From positions 6,636,001 to 6,700,000 of the forward strand of contig NC_088321.1 in the NCBI RefSeq assembly GCF_910592395.1: 64,000 nt of DNA. Reading direction: 5' to 3'. Below are positions 29,560 through 41,952 of this stretch, in pieces. The position numbers and the translations under genes were made by a program. Within the stretch, counting starts at the first letter, position 1, and the number at the start of each line of letters is the position of its first letter. Under the pieces are notes generated by a model that was not told the origin of the DNA, did no database searches, and saw only the letters and a list, made by a program, of their open reading frames with translations. This DNA comes from Lineus longissimus (taxonomy: Eukaryota > Nemertea > Pilidiophora > Heteronemertea > Lineidae).

Positions 29560-29690
29560 GACGCGATTGTCTCATCGGGTCACGTGACTTGCTTTAATCT
29601 AACTATATAAGGGAAATTTCTCGGGCACTTTCATGCAGGGCTTGTAACTTAGTTTCGTCACCAGAAGTGGCGCCACATTTGATACCACCC
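29560..29690 (+). promoter_or_regulatory. LTR-like promoter with TATA box and PBS-like sequence
   Basis: GGTCACGTGAC (E-box) and CTATATAAGGG (TATA, about 29,604-29,614) are followed about 55 bases later by AGAAGTGGCGCCAC, which looks like the start of a tRNA primer-binding site. It could be a solo-LTR remnant. No coding region of a retroelement follows. Confidence 0.35.
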
Positions 29691-30299
29691 AGATCCTGCT
29701 AGGTGGCCATGAATCACGCCAAAACATTATCGAGTTTTGCAAACTTCACGTGAAAATTATTATATCTATAAACGGCATGAATGTCATAAGACACGTTCCT
29801 TCGTACATTCCTTCCCCTCCCTGCAAAATATGAATTTGCAAATTATGAATAGAATATGAGTCATAAAATATTAGACTCATAAGGCCGGTTGACCGACTGC
29901 GTAAGTTAAGGAGAACATGTGCAATAATACATTTTGCAAAACTTGGTGTCCTTACACCCACCCATCACCCGGCCACAATATAATCCCAAAGCCACGGTCC
30001 ACCGAAAAGGTGTTTTTCCAAATTTGTCATTATAATCACAATGTTGTATGACACTGTGCACATTGAGCCAAAATTTGAGGCAATGGTCCTGTTGTGTTAT
30101 TTTATCCCCCTATGCGCTGTCTGTGAACACACACATGAATAAGTAATGAGTGTTGCCATGGTAGAGCTTAAGCCAATTAAGTGGGTGGATAGCAATATGG
30201 AAATGAAACAGCTAGGGGCCATTCTGCTCACCGTATAGATAGTTGGTGCTTTGGAATTCTTCCAGGTTAAGAAACATTGTACATGTATAGTACATAGGT
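29691..30299. other. No supported gene
   Basis: Mixed sequence with no motif, repeat or splice pattern that I can support. Confidence 0.4.
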
Positions 30300-30895
30300 C
30301 AAACCAAAGTCGGTATGACATGTGATGTATCGCTGCTTGGAGTAAGTATCATAAGAATATCATCAAAAACAAGTCACTAATAAACGAGATATTGCACTTT
30401 TTCCCTTTTTTAGTTTTGGCCTCCTGGTGGCCAAGTTGAGTACCAGATCAGATCGAAATTCGCTGTCCGAGGTAACATGACGTAGGGAGTCATGTGTACC
30501 AAATTTCAGTTCATAGCTTTAGTGGCTAAGAAACGTGCCATAGTTACAATCAAACGACCAATTGACGCCATTTGACCTATGTGACCTTGAAAAGCAGGTC
30601 AAATCAAAAACCCGTATGATATGTGATGTATCCTTTCGAGTGGTACCCACCATAAAAGTGTTAGCAAAAACAAATCAGTAATAAACGAGTTATCGTATTT
30701 TTTAAGTTTTTGGTTTTAGAAGAATCAGACCAGACCGAAATTGGCTGTCAGAGGTCATGTGACCTAGGTCATAATGTGTACAAAGTTTCAAGTTCATAGC
30801 ACAAGCGGTTAAGAAACGTGCCACACAGGATACGGACGACGACGACGACGACGGACACAGGGCTATCGTATAGACTCCCCTAACGGTGAGCCAAT
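30300..30895 (-). repeat. Repeat family A, copy 4 (diverged, inverted)
   Basis: It ends with GACGACGACGACGACGAC, GGGCTATCGTATAGACTCCC and GGTGAGCC, the reverse complement of the family's left end. Two subunits are visible through 'GAAACGTGCCA' words near 30,530 and 30,813 and AAGGTCACATAGGTC-type sequence near 30,575. It is more diverged than copies 1-3. Confidence 0.65.
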
Positions 30896-31352
30896 TAGCA
30901 ATAACAGCTCACAGTGTTTAAAAATAGAATCTACTTTGATTAGTTTCCTTTTACTTCTCAACAACAAGGTTACAAGTAATACATGTGAAAACTTTGTAGT
31001 GTGTACATGTAGTATTGGGTGGATAAGACCCATTTGATGCAGGTGTGTCAGTTTATAATTGATCATGACCGTGATCTATCCGTCATCCCGTAATCATTTC
31101 AGGCCAGGTAACCATTGAAATGTGATGTTTGTTGGAACAGTGACAGAACATTCCTTTCTATTGTATTGTTAGAACTGTCCAAAGTCTATCGAAACCTAAA
31201 ATATGAAACGAAATAAAGAATGCTGCTTACTAACTTATCAAAGATATATCTGGGGTCAGTAATAAATATTGAATAAATGAAACAGTCTTTCAGGTTGACA
31301 AATCCAAATTATGAGAAACAAAAGAATTTTCTGATGCAAGAAATAAGCTAAC

Positions 31353-31422
31353 CTGTTGGCTTTTCTCTGCCCAAAACCTTATCAATGCGTGAATTAGGGT
31401 CATTGCTAGGAGAAGCTGGCAT
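31353..31422 (-). CDS. Protein kinase exon 1 (start of coding)
   Basis: ATG at 31422 opens MPASPSNDPNSRIDKVLGRE and ends after a further three codons at donor ACAG|GTTAGC (31353/31352). It is 70 bases long and ends in phase 1, exactly what the kinase exon at 23,977-23,843 needs, giving a reading frame straight into the glycine-rich loop. The short hydrophilic N-terminus lacks other domains. A second ATG lies 8 bases upstream out of frame. Pairing of the two exons is inference from phase, strand, order and lack of a competing exon. Confidence 0.5.
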
Positions 31423-34400
31423 TTTGCATAAAAACATCACCTACATGTAAATGGTGATTTTATTTGCACCTTTTTCAATTTTTTCCGATGGGGTTAATCA
31501 TGAGGTTTTAAAAGGAACCAGTTTTGGACCCACCTTGTCCTGAAGGCCAATAATAGAGAGGTGTCCGCTAAGGGAGGTTCCACTGTACAGACATGGGCAT
31601 AGGTCTACAAATTTAAGGTTAAATGATGTAATTGTAGCCCCTTTTTTCACCTATAACTTTGGTTACGCAAGAGATTTCCAGGCAGATTCACTAAAACCGG
31701 CCTGTATCTTGTAAAGTGGCACTTCTTTCCAACCTCTTAGCCTGCAATTTAGGACACTCAATCTAAAACAATGCCTCTGAGAGACAAAATATCAACATTA
31801 TTTCGAAATAATGTCAGATAAACTAATATGAAACCTCATGTATCATTGTTGGTACATAAAGGGTTAACACTGTATCTAAATCGGATAGATTGATGATCAA
31901 ATAATATACTTCAGGTATAAGAATAAAGAAACCCACCAATTTCATGATTTATGACAGGATACATTGAACTTTTTATAGAGGTTACAAATATCCCGAACCA
32001 ATGGGCTGCAAATACCCCGAAGGTAAAGTGTATCTGAATTTTTTTTTTGATGATTACATGAAATGCAGCAGACAACATTCTCCACACTCAATACTGATCA
32101 CCTGCACCAAATTTCAGATATATCAATGCTCTGTAAGTGTCATACCTGTAAAAAGTTTCATCCCAACTTTTGTTGCGCTTGTGTCTGATTTTTTTACTTC
32201 TTATCGCCAAAGCTCTTACATAACATGTTGCATAATCCAAAGCTATTTATGTTGTGATACTCAAGGGTCACCTCTTTCATATCCATACTTGGGCTGGCTG
32301 AATAATTCCATGGTTACTTGAATTTGAATCAAAAACATTGCCAGGGGTTACAATTAGATCGGGGCTACAAACACCCCATTTTACCTTATATGTCAAAGCA
32401 TGACAAATCTGTGGCCTTTCAAGGAATTTTATTAGATAATCCTGAGATAGCCAGCATGGCCACGAACAGCGATTTAAGAGCTTGATGAAATGACATGTCA
32501 TTCATATTACATGACTTTTCCATTTATCGATGGTTTACAATATGTCATTAGTCCTATCAGCAATCTCACAGCAGTGGGTGGGAGGAGCAATGTGTGTTGG
32601 TTTAGTGGTATATATGCAAATCAATCTATGCGCGCTCTATTGGAATACTATGGCACTTTGTACTCCTCATGGCTAATCCGGTTTTGTATACAGTATATTC
32701 ATAAAAGGTCATGAAATTTTAGGGGTTCTAACTTTTTAAAACATCATTATTGGGCAGTGATATTAAATGTATGTCATCAAAATTCCATATATCCGCCATG
32801 ATTTAATACTTTTTGTTTTATACCACAAATAAATGTAACATCAACATTTGCCAATTCCATTTGGTCAGTGTTCGTTTTTGCCAAATACCCAGGGTCCGGT
32901 TGCTCAATCGGCGTTAGCAGCAACGCCACGGTTAAATCTCACTTTCTCCACCGCGGGTGACGTCACGGGTTAACCCTACGTCACCAAATCCATTGGTGAC
33001 GTTGCGACACGTCAGGATAATGCAATGGTAAAGAAACAGGATTGCAGTCAGTTGGCCGCGCCCCCGTTCGCAGCGCCAAAAGAGCGTTTCTCTCTGCGTT
33101 GCGCTGCTACTGTCACCTATCGGTAAAAATTTGATACTAATTCGCGCCATATTTGTGGCAGAGACTAAAACCTCTGTAGCATGCACGACTGTTCGGGGAG
33201 AGCGATTGATCAAAGATGGCGAAATTGTTAGTTATTGAAAGAAAAAATTGGTGTTTATTTCATCAAATTCCAAGCAAAATCAACCGAGTTTGATCAATTT
33301 TTCGAAATATGATATTTTCGCAATCTTCGCTGAACATACCTCACTCAAAGATATTTTCCAGCTTTGCGGCGATATTTGGTAAATTGATTTTTTGCGAAGT
33401 GGTTGACCAATCCTAAATGAATTCATATCTTTTAAAACATTTGAGCACCCGGTTTCCTAAATATTTCTTTTTTGGCACTTAATTTGGTGATTTTTCGAAG
33501 AAATCTCATTAATATTTATGACGTTTTGGATCACGTGATGTTAATCAAGCCGTTTTTCGCGGCAATTGCGTGCACGACGCGATATTGTAAAAATATTTTA
33601 ATGCACAGCGTGTCTCAAAAAAATTGTGGTTAAAAGTGAGAATGGCATGATGGTAGCCTGTTTGAGTTCTGTTGATGAATATGCTTAGTCTGACTATAAT
33701 TTCTACAACTTGTGGCCAAATGACCAGATGATTTTGAGCCTTTTGATAAAGCTACTGGTAGAATAGTCGTCAGAAATGTCAGAGCGACAGTGAGTGACTG
33801 AGTGAGTGTTATGTTATTGTTATGTTATGAGACTGGAGGTATGTCATGTGTTCCACCATATCGTCATTGATATTGACCAGGAATACTATCGATTTGTGTG
33901 GATGTGCTCAAACAGTAAAGCATGAGCCATGATGCTTCACTTCCGAAAAGATCCAGGTGACTGAGATGTCTACTACTACTGTTGGGCAATCCGGCTGATT
34001 CTTCAGAAATTTCTCTGTATATCCTCTGTGAAAATAAACTTTCTCATAATGATATATCTTTTGTTTGTTTGGTAATTTTAGTTGCCTATGTTAAGGCACT
34101 TTTTTTGCCAGATTTGCCGGTAAAAGGCTGCCATAGTTCAGGAAAAGAAATCATATACACATTACAATGTGGATCTTCACGGTCCAAAACACCAGGGCCT
34201 ACTAGGTGACATGGCTCAATAATAGGCATTGTGTGGTAATTTTGGACGACCTTTGGATGGATAGTTTATTTTCCCTGACCCTGGCCAGGGTCTGAACGGG
34301 CTTCCAAGCCATCAATGATGCTTATAAAGCCGTGAATAGCCTCATCAGTACCCCCACAAAAGTTATTTTGTGCCAGACATCGCGCACAGAACTTGCCATC

Positions 34401-35690
34401 ATCTCATTTTTAGAGTTGCTGTATCAGTAAAAGATAATACCAAAAAGCTGATAAAGTATGTAATTTGAGCAGCATGACCAATGCCAGTGTTAAAGGTGTA
34501 TACTTAACCTATATCTTCCTGCAAGATTGTGATTGGTTTAACTTGAAGTTTGTCATCAATTTGACTGTTGTAATTGTACATCCAGGCTGTTGTCATTCAG
34601 GAAAAATCTGCTTTATCTTTCAGCTAATACTTTCACTTCTCCAGTCAATCGGGTTTGATGAACATGTCAAGCTGTTGAATGGTGTAAACAATCATTAGCA
34701 AATAACATCACGAATGAAAATAAGTTTGATTCCTTCCACTTGAAAAGTTCAACAGCACCACTTGCAAGAATTTGAATTTGGCATTGTGTTTTACATCCTT
34801 CAACAATTGACTGTCTGTTTGTTATTGGTATTCTTGTTTCAATGTTAGCGTTTCACTGTTAAAGAGTTTCAAGATGCAGAAGAGAGGATTAGTTATCTTT
34901 AATGTTAAGTTTCTTCTTTGCATCATTTTGTCATTAAATTTGGGCAATGGTGGTCTCATGAAAGGAGGGATGGGACGGCAGGATGGGCTATTGGACAAGT
35001 TTTCATAATCAGTATTCTAGAACACGTTTTGTAGCGATGGTGGCGATCCTAGTGTTCGGGCCTCTTCGGCTCAACTTCGGGTGTGGTCGGAACCTAAATC
35101 CGGCTGCAACATTTTCTGACAAAAATCAGAGGCAACTTAAACGTATTTTCTAGCCGTGCGGCAGAAATAATCATTTTTACTATCGTGTTATTCAGTCAAA
35201 GATACATATAACAATAAATATCAGTCATTACTTCTGAGCACGCGCGATGTTTTTGATGAGTTAGGTGCATTTATTCAACAAAATTACGTGAAAAAATTGC
35301 AAATTTTCGGGCGACGACCGCTGTTCAAAGTCACGTAAACAGCAAACCTCAGGACTTTTTACACTTTTTTGTTAATGAAACTACTAATTAATGTTTCATC
35401 TAGAATTATATGTTCCGTTTACATGTCATTTAGAAAGATTTTGGCAAGTTTAGGATCGATTTCCGACTTCATATTTTTCACGCCTAAATGTACGCGATAA
35501 TGAGCTCGTAATGATATGCAGTGACGTCATAGCGCAGAGAGAATTACGCGGAAATGGGGCCGCGGCCAACTGACTGATTGACGCCACCTTCAATCACAAG
35601 GGTCTATTCCACGGACAAGGACGGTCAGAGACCCCTCGTTCCATAGTTCTTACAGCCATTTTTGACCGAGAGACTTTCGCCGGAGGCGGC
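31423..35690. other. No supported gene over 4.2 kb
   Basis: Upstream of kinase exon 1. CpG-richer patches occur near 32,930-33,210 and 35,520-35,700 and might be promoters. Short frames have no motifs. Confidence 0.4.
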
Positions 35691-36724
35691 ATGGAGGACA
35701 ACAATCTCCAGCAACAACAGATCCCCCGCTCTCCTCATCGATCCGAGCCACACAAGCACGGACGAGATGATCGATGTCTTCCGCTGTCTTTAACGCCGAT
35801 TAAGCAACCAGTCACAGATTTGAGTTGATAATTAACAATTCTCGTTCTGAGAAAAAGCATATTTGCATGCTGAGACTCCTGTATGTTGTGTTTGATATTT
35901 GTGAATTTGAGGTGAATGCAAAGGTTAAGCAGTGGTCTGAATGTGAACTTTGCAACCCTTCCGCCTTCTGTTCAGGCGATCGCCCCTTCATCACCGCATC
36001 AACGAACTATGTTCGTCAAGTTTTCGGCAACATATCCCCCAGGGTGTCCTGATCATTAATTATGATGAACGACCTTAAATTTCCAAGTCCACGCATGCTC
36101 ATTCGTATTATCCGCGTAAAGAACTTATGAATTAATGGTGGCATCACCTATCGAGAATAACTTCGCGTCCCTCCGACATCCCTTGATGTAAACGCACAAT
36201 ATGTTGCGCACATAATAAGCTGAGATCTGAGAACAGAATCAAGTTATTTGAAAAAGAAAAATACCGATATCTCAAAGAAAGTATGAAAGCAGTTGATGAC
36301 CGTTGTTAAAGAGGCAAGTGGCGATGACGCACTTTGTTTGCTCGCATGTGGTTACTCATTTGCTGGGTATGAATGAATTGACGAAAAAAAAAAGTTTAGA
36401 TCATGGAGGAGGCGACCGAGCGAGTCCAGAAGGAACGTGAAAAACAGAAAACCACGCCGCCTTTAACCCCTAGATTTCAGGACACAATTTTTACCGAGAC
36501 AAATTTCACGCAGACATAAAAAGTTAACCGACAGGAGCAATAGTGAATTGGAGTGCACTTATGAACACCTCTCCGAAAAGTCGGTACATCCTAAAAGATT
36601 ACGCAGCGCAGGGACAACGGAATTTATGTGGACGGTATCAGGGAAGGACACGAGAGAGAAGAGAAGAGTCAAACGGAATATTCCTGTGACAAAAGATCAG
36701 CTGGCTGGCTGGGCTATTGCCTGA
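35691..36724 (+). other. Coding-like island of three short frames
   Basis: Within 1 kb of CpG-rich sequence there are three protein-like frames. The first (35691-35828) starts MEDNNLQQQQIPRSPHRSEP. The second (36403-36519) starts MEEATERVQKEREKQ. The third (36545-36724) lacks an ATG at its edge and contains CTYEHLSEKSVHPKRL and KRRVKRNIPVTKDQL. Two have good Kozak-like contexts (GGCATGG, ATCATGG). They do not share one frame and no consensus introns join them, so they could be alternative first exons, a decayed gene or a decayed mobile element. No domain is recognised. Confidence 0.3.
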
Positions 36725-36734
36725 GCCAGAGCGA

Positions 36735-37075
36735 CCGAAGCTTATCCCGGTTTCCGTAGCATTAAGCGACTAGGAGTTTTACTCCCCTGGATAGGATGCT
36801 AGTCCAAGGACATAAAGATGAAACAGTGTTGATCCGGCCGAGTATCGAACCTACGACGTCCCGGTGTAACATCTGTGGTTGTTCCCCATGTTTCAGTGTT
36901 TCCAAACAATAGGCAGCTAGAGAGACCATGACTTTTCAATAGGGGGGATACACAGAAAAACTCGTCAATCTATTTTTGAGCGTTCCCAAACAATGAGGGG
37001 AAACACTCAAAAACAGAAACACTCAAAAACATTACACCGGCGCTCTAACCACTCTGCCACTGATGATCCCCAGAG
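36735..37075 (-). repeat. tRNA-derived SINE interrupted by ~170 bp
   Basis: The reverse complement carries AGTGGCAGAGTGGTTAGAGC (A box of a Leu/Ser-like tRNA) at about 37,070-37,050 and GTAGGTTCGATACTCGGCC (B box) near 36,840. Between them lies an insert with 'AAACACTCAAAAAC' words. The plus-strand tail 'actcccctggataggatgctagtcc' is a familiar SINE-type body. Confidence 0.6.
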
Positions 37076-38114
37076 GAACATCAGCGCTCGATCTAAAAGG
37101 ACAGATCAGACGTAAAATCGAACCTGGGGAACTTGACATTGGGGAATTGATTGTACCAAAGACATGAATCTGTAATCGACACTTCTAGCGGCAAATGTGA
37201 ACATAACCGTTTTGGGCGTAAGTTTCCCTTGAAGAAAATACGGGAGAAAGAAATATTCCGACAAGAGAAGAAGGTTATCCTTTGAGAGCAACAAGAAGAT
37301 AATTCTTTTATCAATATTCAGGATATTAAGGTCTCATTAGGGAGGTTTTTTTTAAATTCATGCCCCCCCCCCCCCCCCCTCCCCTCACAGTAGTTCCTAA
37401 AATCATTGATTTCTCGGTCCTCATAGTATGTCAGTGTTGATTCAGCAGTTGTTTTGGCAAAGACATGTTTTTTTGGAGTTTCTGAAACCTAGAGCGCTAC
37501 TCAATAGGCGGCTTACAAGAAACTACGCATTTTACAGTTGTTACCGACGTATGTGTACACTGAACTTATGATCTGCGTCGGCCCCGTGTTGAAATGCCGT
37601 CCAGTGCCAGTTGGTGCGTTTTTCGCTGATTTGTGCAAAATTCAATATATCTCAAAAGTTCAATGGTTGACCCTCGTTTTTTTGGGGTTTTTTGTGTAGC
37701 GTAACCAACTGTCTTTCATGGAAGAATAGTCATTGTAAGAATTGTTCAGGACGAAATGTATAATATTTGGTTTTTTTCGTGATTGTCCGGCCCAATTGGC
37801 AATATTGCCATTTGGGATGGTTAACAGAGCCAGGAGCAAATGCGACGCTTATGATTTATTTAAAGAAACAAAATGCCCGATTTAACATCCTGCAGAATCA
37901 GGGGAATTTTGCGTTTCCAGTGATATACGACTCAAATGGGTTGTCCTCATGCATTCACTTTGGAAACGCATTTTAAAATAGATGTTACGTCCTGTTAATG
38001 GGGCACGTCATCAATAGCTAGCCAGGCTAGCAAGCTAAAGGTAATAGACGGTGCTGCCATCTAAGCCCGGCACCTTAGCTATACATGCAAGATCGCCCCG
38101 ACGTTTCTGAGAAT
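37076..38114. other. No supported gene; poly-C/poly-pyrimidine tract
   Basis: A 17- to 18-base C run occurs at about 37,363-37,380. Otherwise nothing was recognised. Confidence 0.4.
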
Positions 38115-38983
38115 CCTGGGTCCATATTCATAAAAGCCTGCTAAGCCTAGTTGGCAAATTTTTTTGACCATGTCTGCCAACTAAGCGTAGTTGAATACTA
38201 AGTGTTATTCATAAAACCCCGCTAAGCTTAGTTTAGTGCTAAGTTGTCTGCTAACTTTAGAGGTGCTCTGGGGAACCTCTTAAGTCACTAGTTGGCAACT
38301 AATGTTGTCAATTCTACATTGGATTCAGAGGCAAGATGAATTCAGGAGCTGGCAAAGTTGCGTGTTGTGATGAGAAGAGAACAGGATATTCAGAGAAATA
38401 CTTAATTTAATTTTCGTGATATATCAAAATGTCAAAAGAATTGATACTTTTATCATTTATATATTTCAAGATTTTTCAATGCAACTGTGTTCTGTTCATT
38501 CCCCCTTGACATATTCCATAAATTTGAGCGTTATCACATTTTGAAATCTTGACAGTTTAAGCGAATTAGGATATCATCGTAATCATACTAGTTTTGACAT
38601 GTTTCTGCCTGTAAATTAAAATATGCCAATAGGGAAATAATATGCAATTCCAACCATACGCCGCAAACAGAATCAAAATTGGTCCGTTTAGCTCGGAGTT
38701 ACAAATTATTTCAGGTGTCGAAAGGCACACATACAATGCTCACATGCCATCCCCTATTGAAAGTGAAACTAACACGTCTTGTGTTCTGTGGTTTGGGAAA
38801 AGGCCAAGGGTGTAGCTAACAACTAACTAAATCTTAGTTGACAACTACCTTGGAATTTGCTTAGCAGGGTTTTATGAACAGGAAAAAAAGCAGCATACTA
38901 TGGAGCAGCAAACTAGGCACTTGGCAGTCTTTTAAGGCCTAGTCGGCTGCTAGTTTAGCAGGGTTTTATGAATATGGGCCCTG
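38115..38983. mobile_element. MITE with CATATTCATAAAA inverted ends (~0.87 kb)
   Basis: The left end CCTGGGTCCATATTCATAAA and the reverse complement of the right end, CCAGGGCCCATATTCATAAA, match over about 25 bp. Internal 'CATAAAACCCCGCTAAGC' near 38,213 and 'TTAGCAGGGTTTTATGAA' near 38,863 repeat the end motif, suggesting nested or recombined copies. It is non-coding. It sits immediately before a tRNA-like sequence. Confidence 0.75.
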
Positions 38984-39055
38984 GTTGTCTAATCGTAAAG
39001 ACACTGGCCAAACACACCAGCGTCCGGGGTTCAAAACCCTCAGCGTTCAGTATCT
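38984..39055 (+). repeat. tRNA-like (SINE head or pseudogene)
   Basis: A degenerate D-arm is followed by a CTGG...CCAG anticodon-like stem and CGGGGTTCAAAACCCTC as a B box/T arm. The 5' acceptor strand is missing or overlapped by the MITE, so a functional tRNA is unlikely. Confidence 0.4.
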
Positions 39056-41000
39056 TTTTCTTATTGTTTCGGTGATTATTATAATTTGTGAGTGAATATA
39101 ATCTACACATATTAGTGGATCGCACTTCCCGTAATTAGCAAACACTTGCAATAATACGGCTGTTCTGATCGCGCAGATTTTTTACTTCAAACGTTACATC
39201 ATATTTGAGGATGGAACTCAACCACGTTTAAAGTGCATATTATAAAAGTGTCCATTAAACCACATATATAGTACTTTAAAGACGAAGAAAACGACAAAGC
39301 CAGGCAAACATGACACGCGCGCGCCACCTGTTGTTAGTTTAACAAACTAGTGTATTATTGATTCCGAGCCTCGACCAACGCCAATATATACGCCAGGTGT
39401 ATATTACTGTCGTGTCTATTTTGCATAAGACATCATAATCAGGATGTCGCTACTGGACCTCTGGGAATTGGTCCTGGAGGAGACATGACCACGCTAGTAC
39501 GCATTGTTTGATAAATGAAAACGAATTTATGTATTTCCCGCTGTATTGGATAGCAAAAATTAAGGTTTTTGCATGAAAAGATAGTAAGATAGTAGCTTGG
39601 GAGCCAGTGATGTAAGTCATGTTAAAGATACATAGAAATATAATATTATATAATTATACCTCTTGAGAGGAGATTTTGGTTGCCAAAGGGGCAACAATGC
39701 CAAGTAATAATGGATGCTGCGTAGTGTTTCCCGGGTTTTATGGTCACGTGACCCTATCAAGTTAATTTACCCCTAAATGTTGTTTTGAAGAGACCTGATT
39801 GCTTACAATGTTTTATGTTATTGTTATGGTAGTGGCTATAATCGGAGCATTGTTCGTCTTCTGTTTCATGCTTTATGCAGCGGTCAATGAGATGGCTGTA
39901 CCCCCGGGGGTCAGACACTCGACACCTATTCACCCCTTGGAAAAAAAGTGAGGGTCAGAACTCTCTCACTAATTGCCAAGCATCATTTCATCAGGTTCTC
40001 ACTTTTCACCAAATCAATTGAGATCAGAGTTCACTATTTTTCCACCATGCCCGAAGGGGAGAACAGACATTAAGTCTATTCACATTTCATTGTTAGAGCA
40101 ACATATTTTGTAAAAAACCGTCGTAAACACTACAAAAATTAGTCCAGGTAACCTGGCCCCTACGGCGCGCTAGCGGAGGCTCGAGGGGGATGCATCGATT
40201 CACTATAAGGAAGGAAGCCAAATGTACAGCTGATGTACACTACACTGAGCAATACTGAACGCTCTGGTATTCTGTAGTCACGAGGATTTCTGCGAATTCC
40301 CTTCTCATTTTCAAAAAGGAGTTTTTTTTCACAATAAATACTTGGAGTAAGTACTCGAGTTTGGTCGATTTCATCATTACAGATTAAGTAAGCTAATATT
40401 CTTTTGTCGAAATCGGTTTTGGAATTAATGTTTTATTTGAAAAACTCGATAAACCACGTGACCAGACACCGGAAGCCAACGCCCCCAAATCTAGTTCGTG
40501 ACGAGAGAAATGTCGTGACATACCAGTCTCAGTAATATGAATGAATGAGACTGGTTCCGAACGAAAAAATCACCAGCAACCTTTTGCTGCCGGCAGCCAT
40601 CTTTCCGGTTCTGTGCGTAACATGTGCGTCAGCCGACGATCCGCATTTTCTTTTAATTTTTATTTCCTGTGGTTTATTGCTCGACAGAAACTCGACATTT
40701 GCACAATCCGGCTACCCCAGATATTCATCGAATTTTCGACACCTTTCCCAATCCCATTCGCCAGAAACTCGACGTTTGAAAATAATCAGGCACCACAGCA
40801 CTCGACACAAACTCGACGTCGAGTGCGTGTCGACCGCTGACCCGGGGGGGGGGGGGGGGGTACAGCCATCTGATTGACCGCTGCATTAATTGGGGCATAA
40901 TTCTTGTCACAGTAATAGGTGATGTAGTCCCTCGTAGATGGCAGCACCGTGTGGTGTCTTCTGGTTGTGACTTTGCTGCGCCTACTTTTTCTACGCTGGC
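39056..41000. other. No supported gene; G-run and diverged repeat at 40,640-40,890
   Basis: A run of about 18-20 G occurs at about 40,844-40,861. The preceding part with many 'CTCGAC' words resembles 22,980-23,150. TGACGTCA lies just beyond, within the next element. Confidence 0.35.
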
Positions 41001-41943
41001 CAAGGAGGATACCGCGGTGACGTCACGGCTTTTCCAAGATGGCGCTGCATATTGTAAACAAACTCGATCCACGGCCAAGGGAAAATCAAGTCATCAAAAA
41101 AGTTAGATTTTTCGCATCAAGTCAGAGTTATTAGTACTTTTCTGCTATGAAATAAGTCTTCAGACAATAAGCTATCATTTGAATAATGAAAAGTGCTGTT
41201 TTGATGGGGAAAAATAGGGTTTTTTAAACCAAATAGCCGGCACCGATCTTCCAAAATTAGCGATGGTTTCAAAACAGTCTCCCAGATATGGGGCAATCTC
41301 TTCATTTTTATAATGGGATTTGGAGGCATGTTTACAGATTTTACAAGTTCGAGACCTGTAATACCTAAAACTCGCATAGATCCCCATAGATCCCCTCTAT
41401 TTGTCGAGTTAGCGCCCCTGTAAGATCATGCATTTTCGGACACTAGAACGAAATCTTCCTGCGGATATCGCGGTTTCGGTGATGATTTAAGGAGAAATTG
41501 ACTGTTCTTAGAGTTGTATGGGACAGAAATGAGTTCATACTTCATGAATACATGAATATATTATGATATGGGCGGGCTTCTAAGTCAAAACAATAACAAA
41601 CTCAACTGCATCTCTACTGTATATTGCGTAGTGTATTGCTTAGTGTATTTCGTAGTGTATTTTAGCGGAGACATTATTTCCGCACTTTGGCCACGCCAAA
41701 CGTCTTTTTTATTCGTGGAAGTTAATCTGCTCTGTAAATTTTATTTTACACAGGAAGAATCCATACTAGGTATTGCAATATTTCATGTCTATTGGTGTTT
41801 TTGTGTACAGGAGCGCACCAGACAGTGAGACGTGGAGATGCGTTCAGTGCTGGTGCTGTCAGTAGACTGAATCCGATTGGCCATAGCGATCACTAATATG
41901 GGTCGGGATCACGTGATGTGACGTCACCGCGGTATCCTCCTTG
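41001..41943. mobile_element. Mutator-like non-autonomous element (943 bp) with CRE-bearing ends
   Basis: Perfect 26-bp inverted ends start CAAGGAGGATACCGCGGTGA and include TGACGTCA, a full CRE palindrome. The flanking 9-bp duplication TACGCTGGC is exact (40992-41000 and 41944-41952). A 9-bp TSD suggests the Mutator group. No transposase is encoded. A plus-strand frame at 41568-41828 has no motif. Confidence 0.8.
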
Positions 41944-41952
41944 TACGCTGGC

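Larger units (their letters stand above)
23978..31352 (-). other. Proposed 7.4-kb kinase intron filled with mobile elements
   Basis: Between the two kinase exons lie a MITE, a 1.58-kb ACTG-array element, a 1-kb Mutator-like element, a duplicated 95-bp block, an LTR-like promoter and a repeat A fragment. A further exon inside it cannot be excluded, but the two flanking exons join in phase. Confidence 0.5.

Noticed and set aside
40541-40877. Overlapping frames of about 100 codons near 40.6-40.9 kb
   Set aside because: They run through a TCGAC-rich repeat and a poly-G tract and have no protein features.
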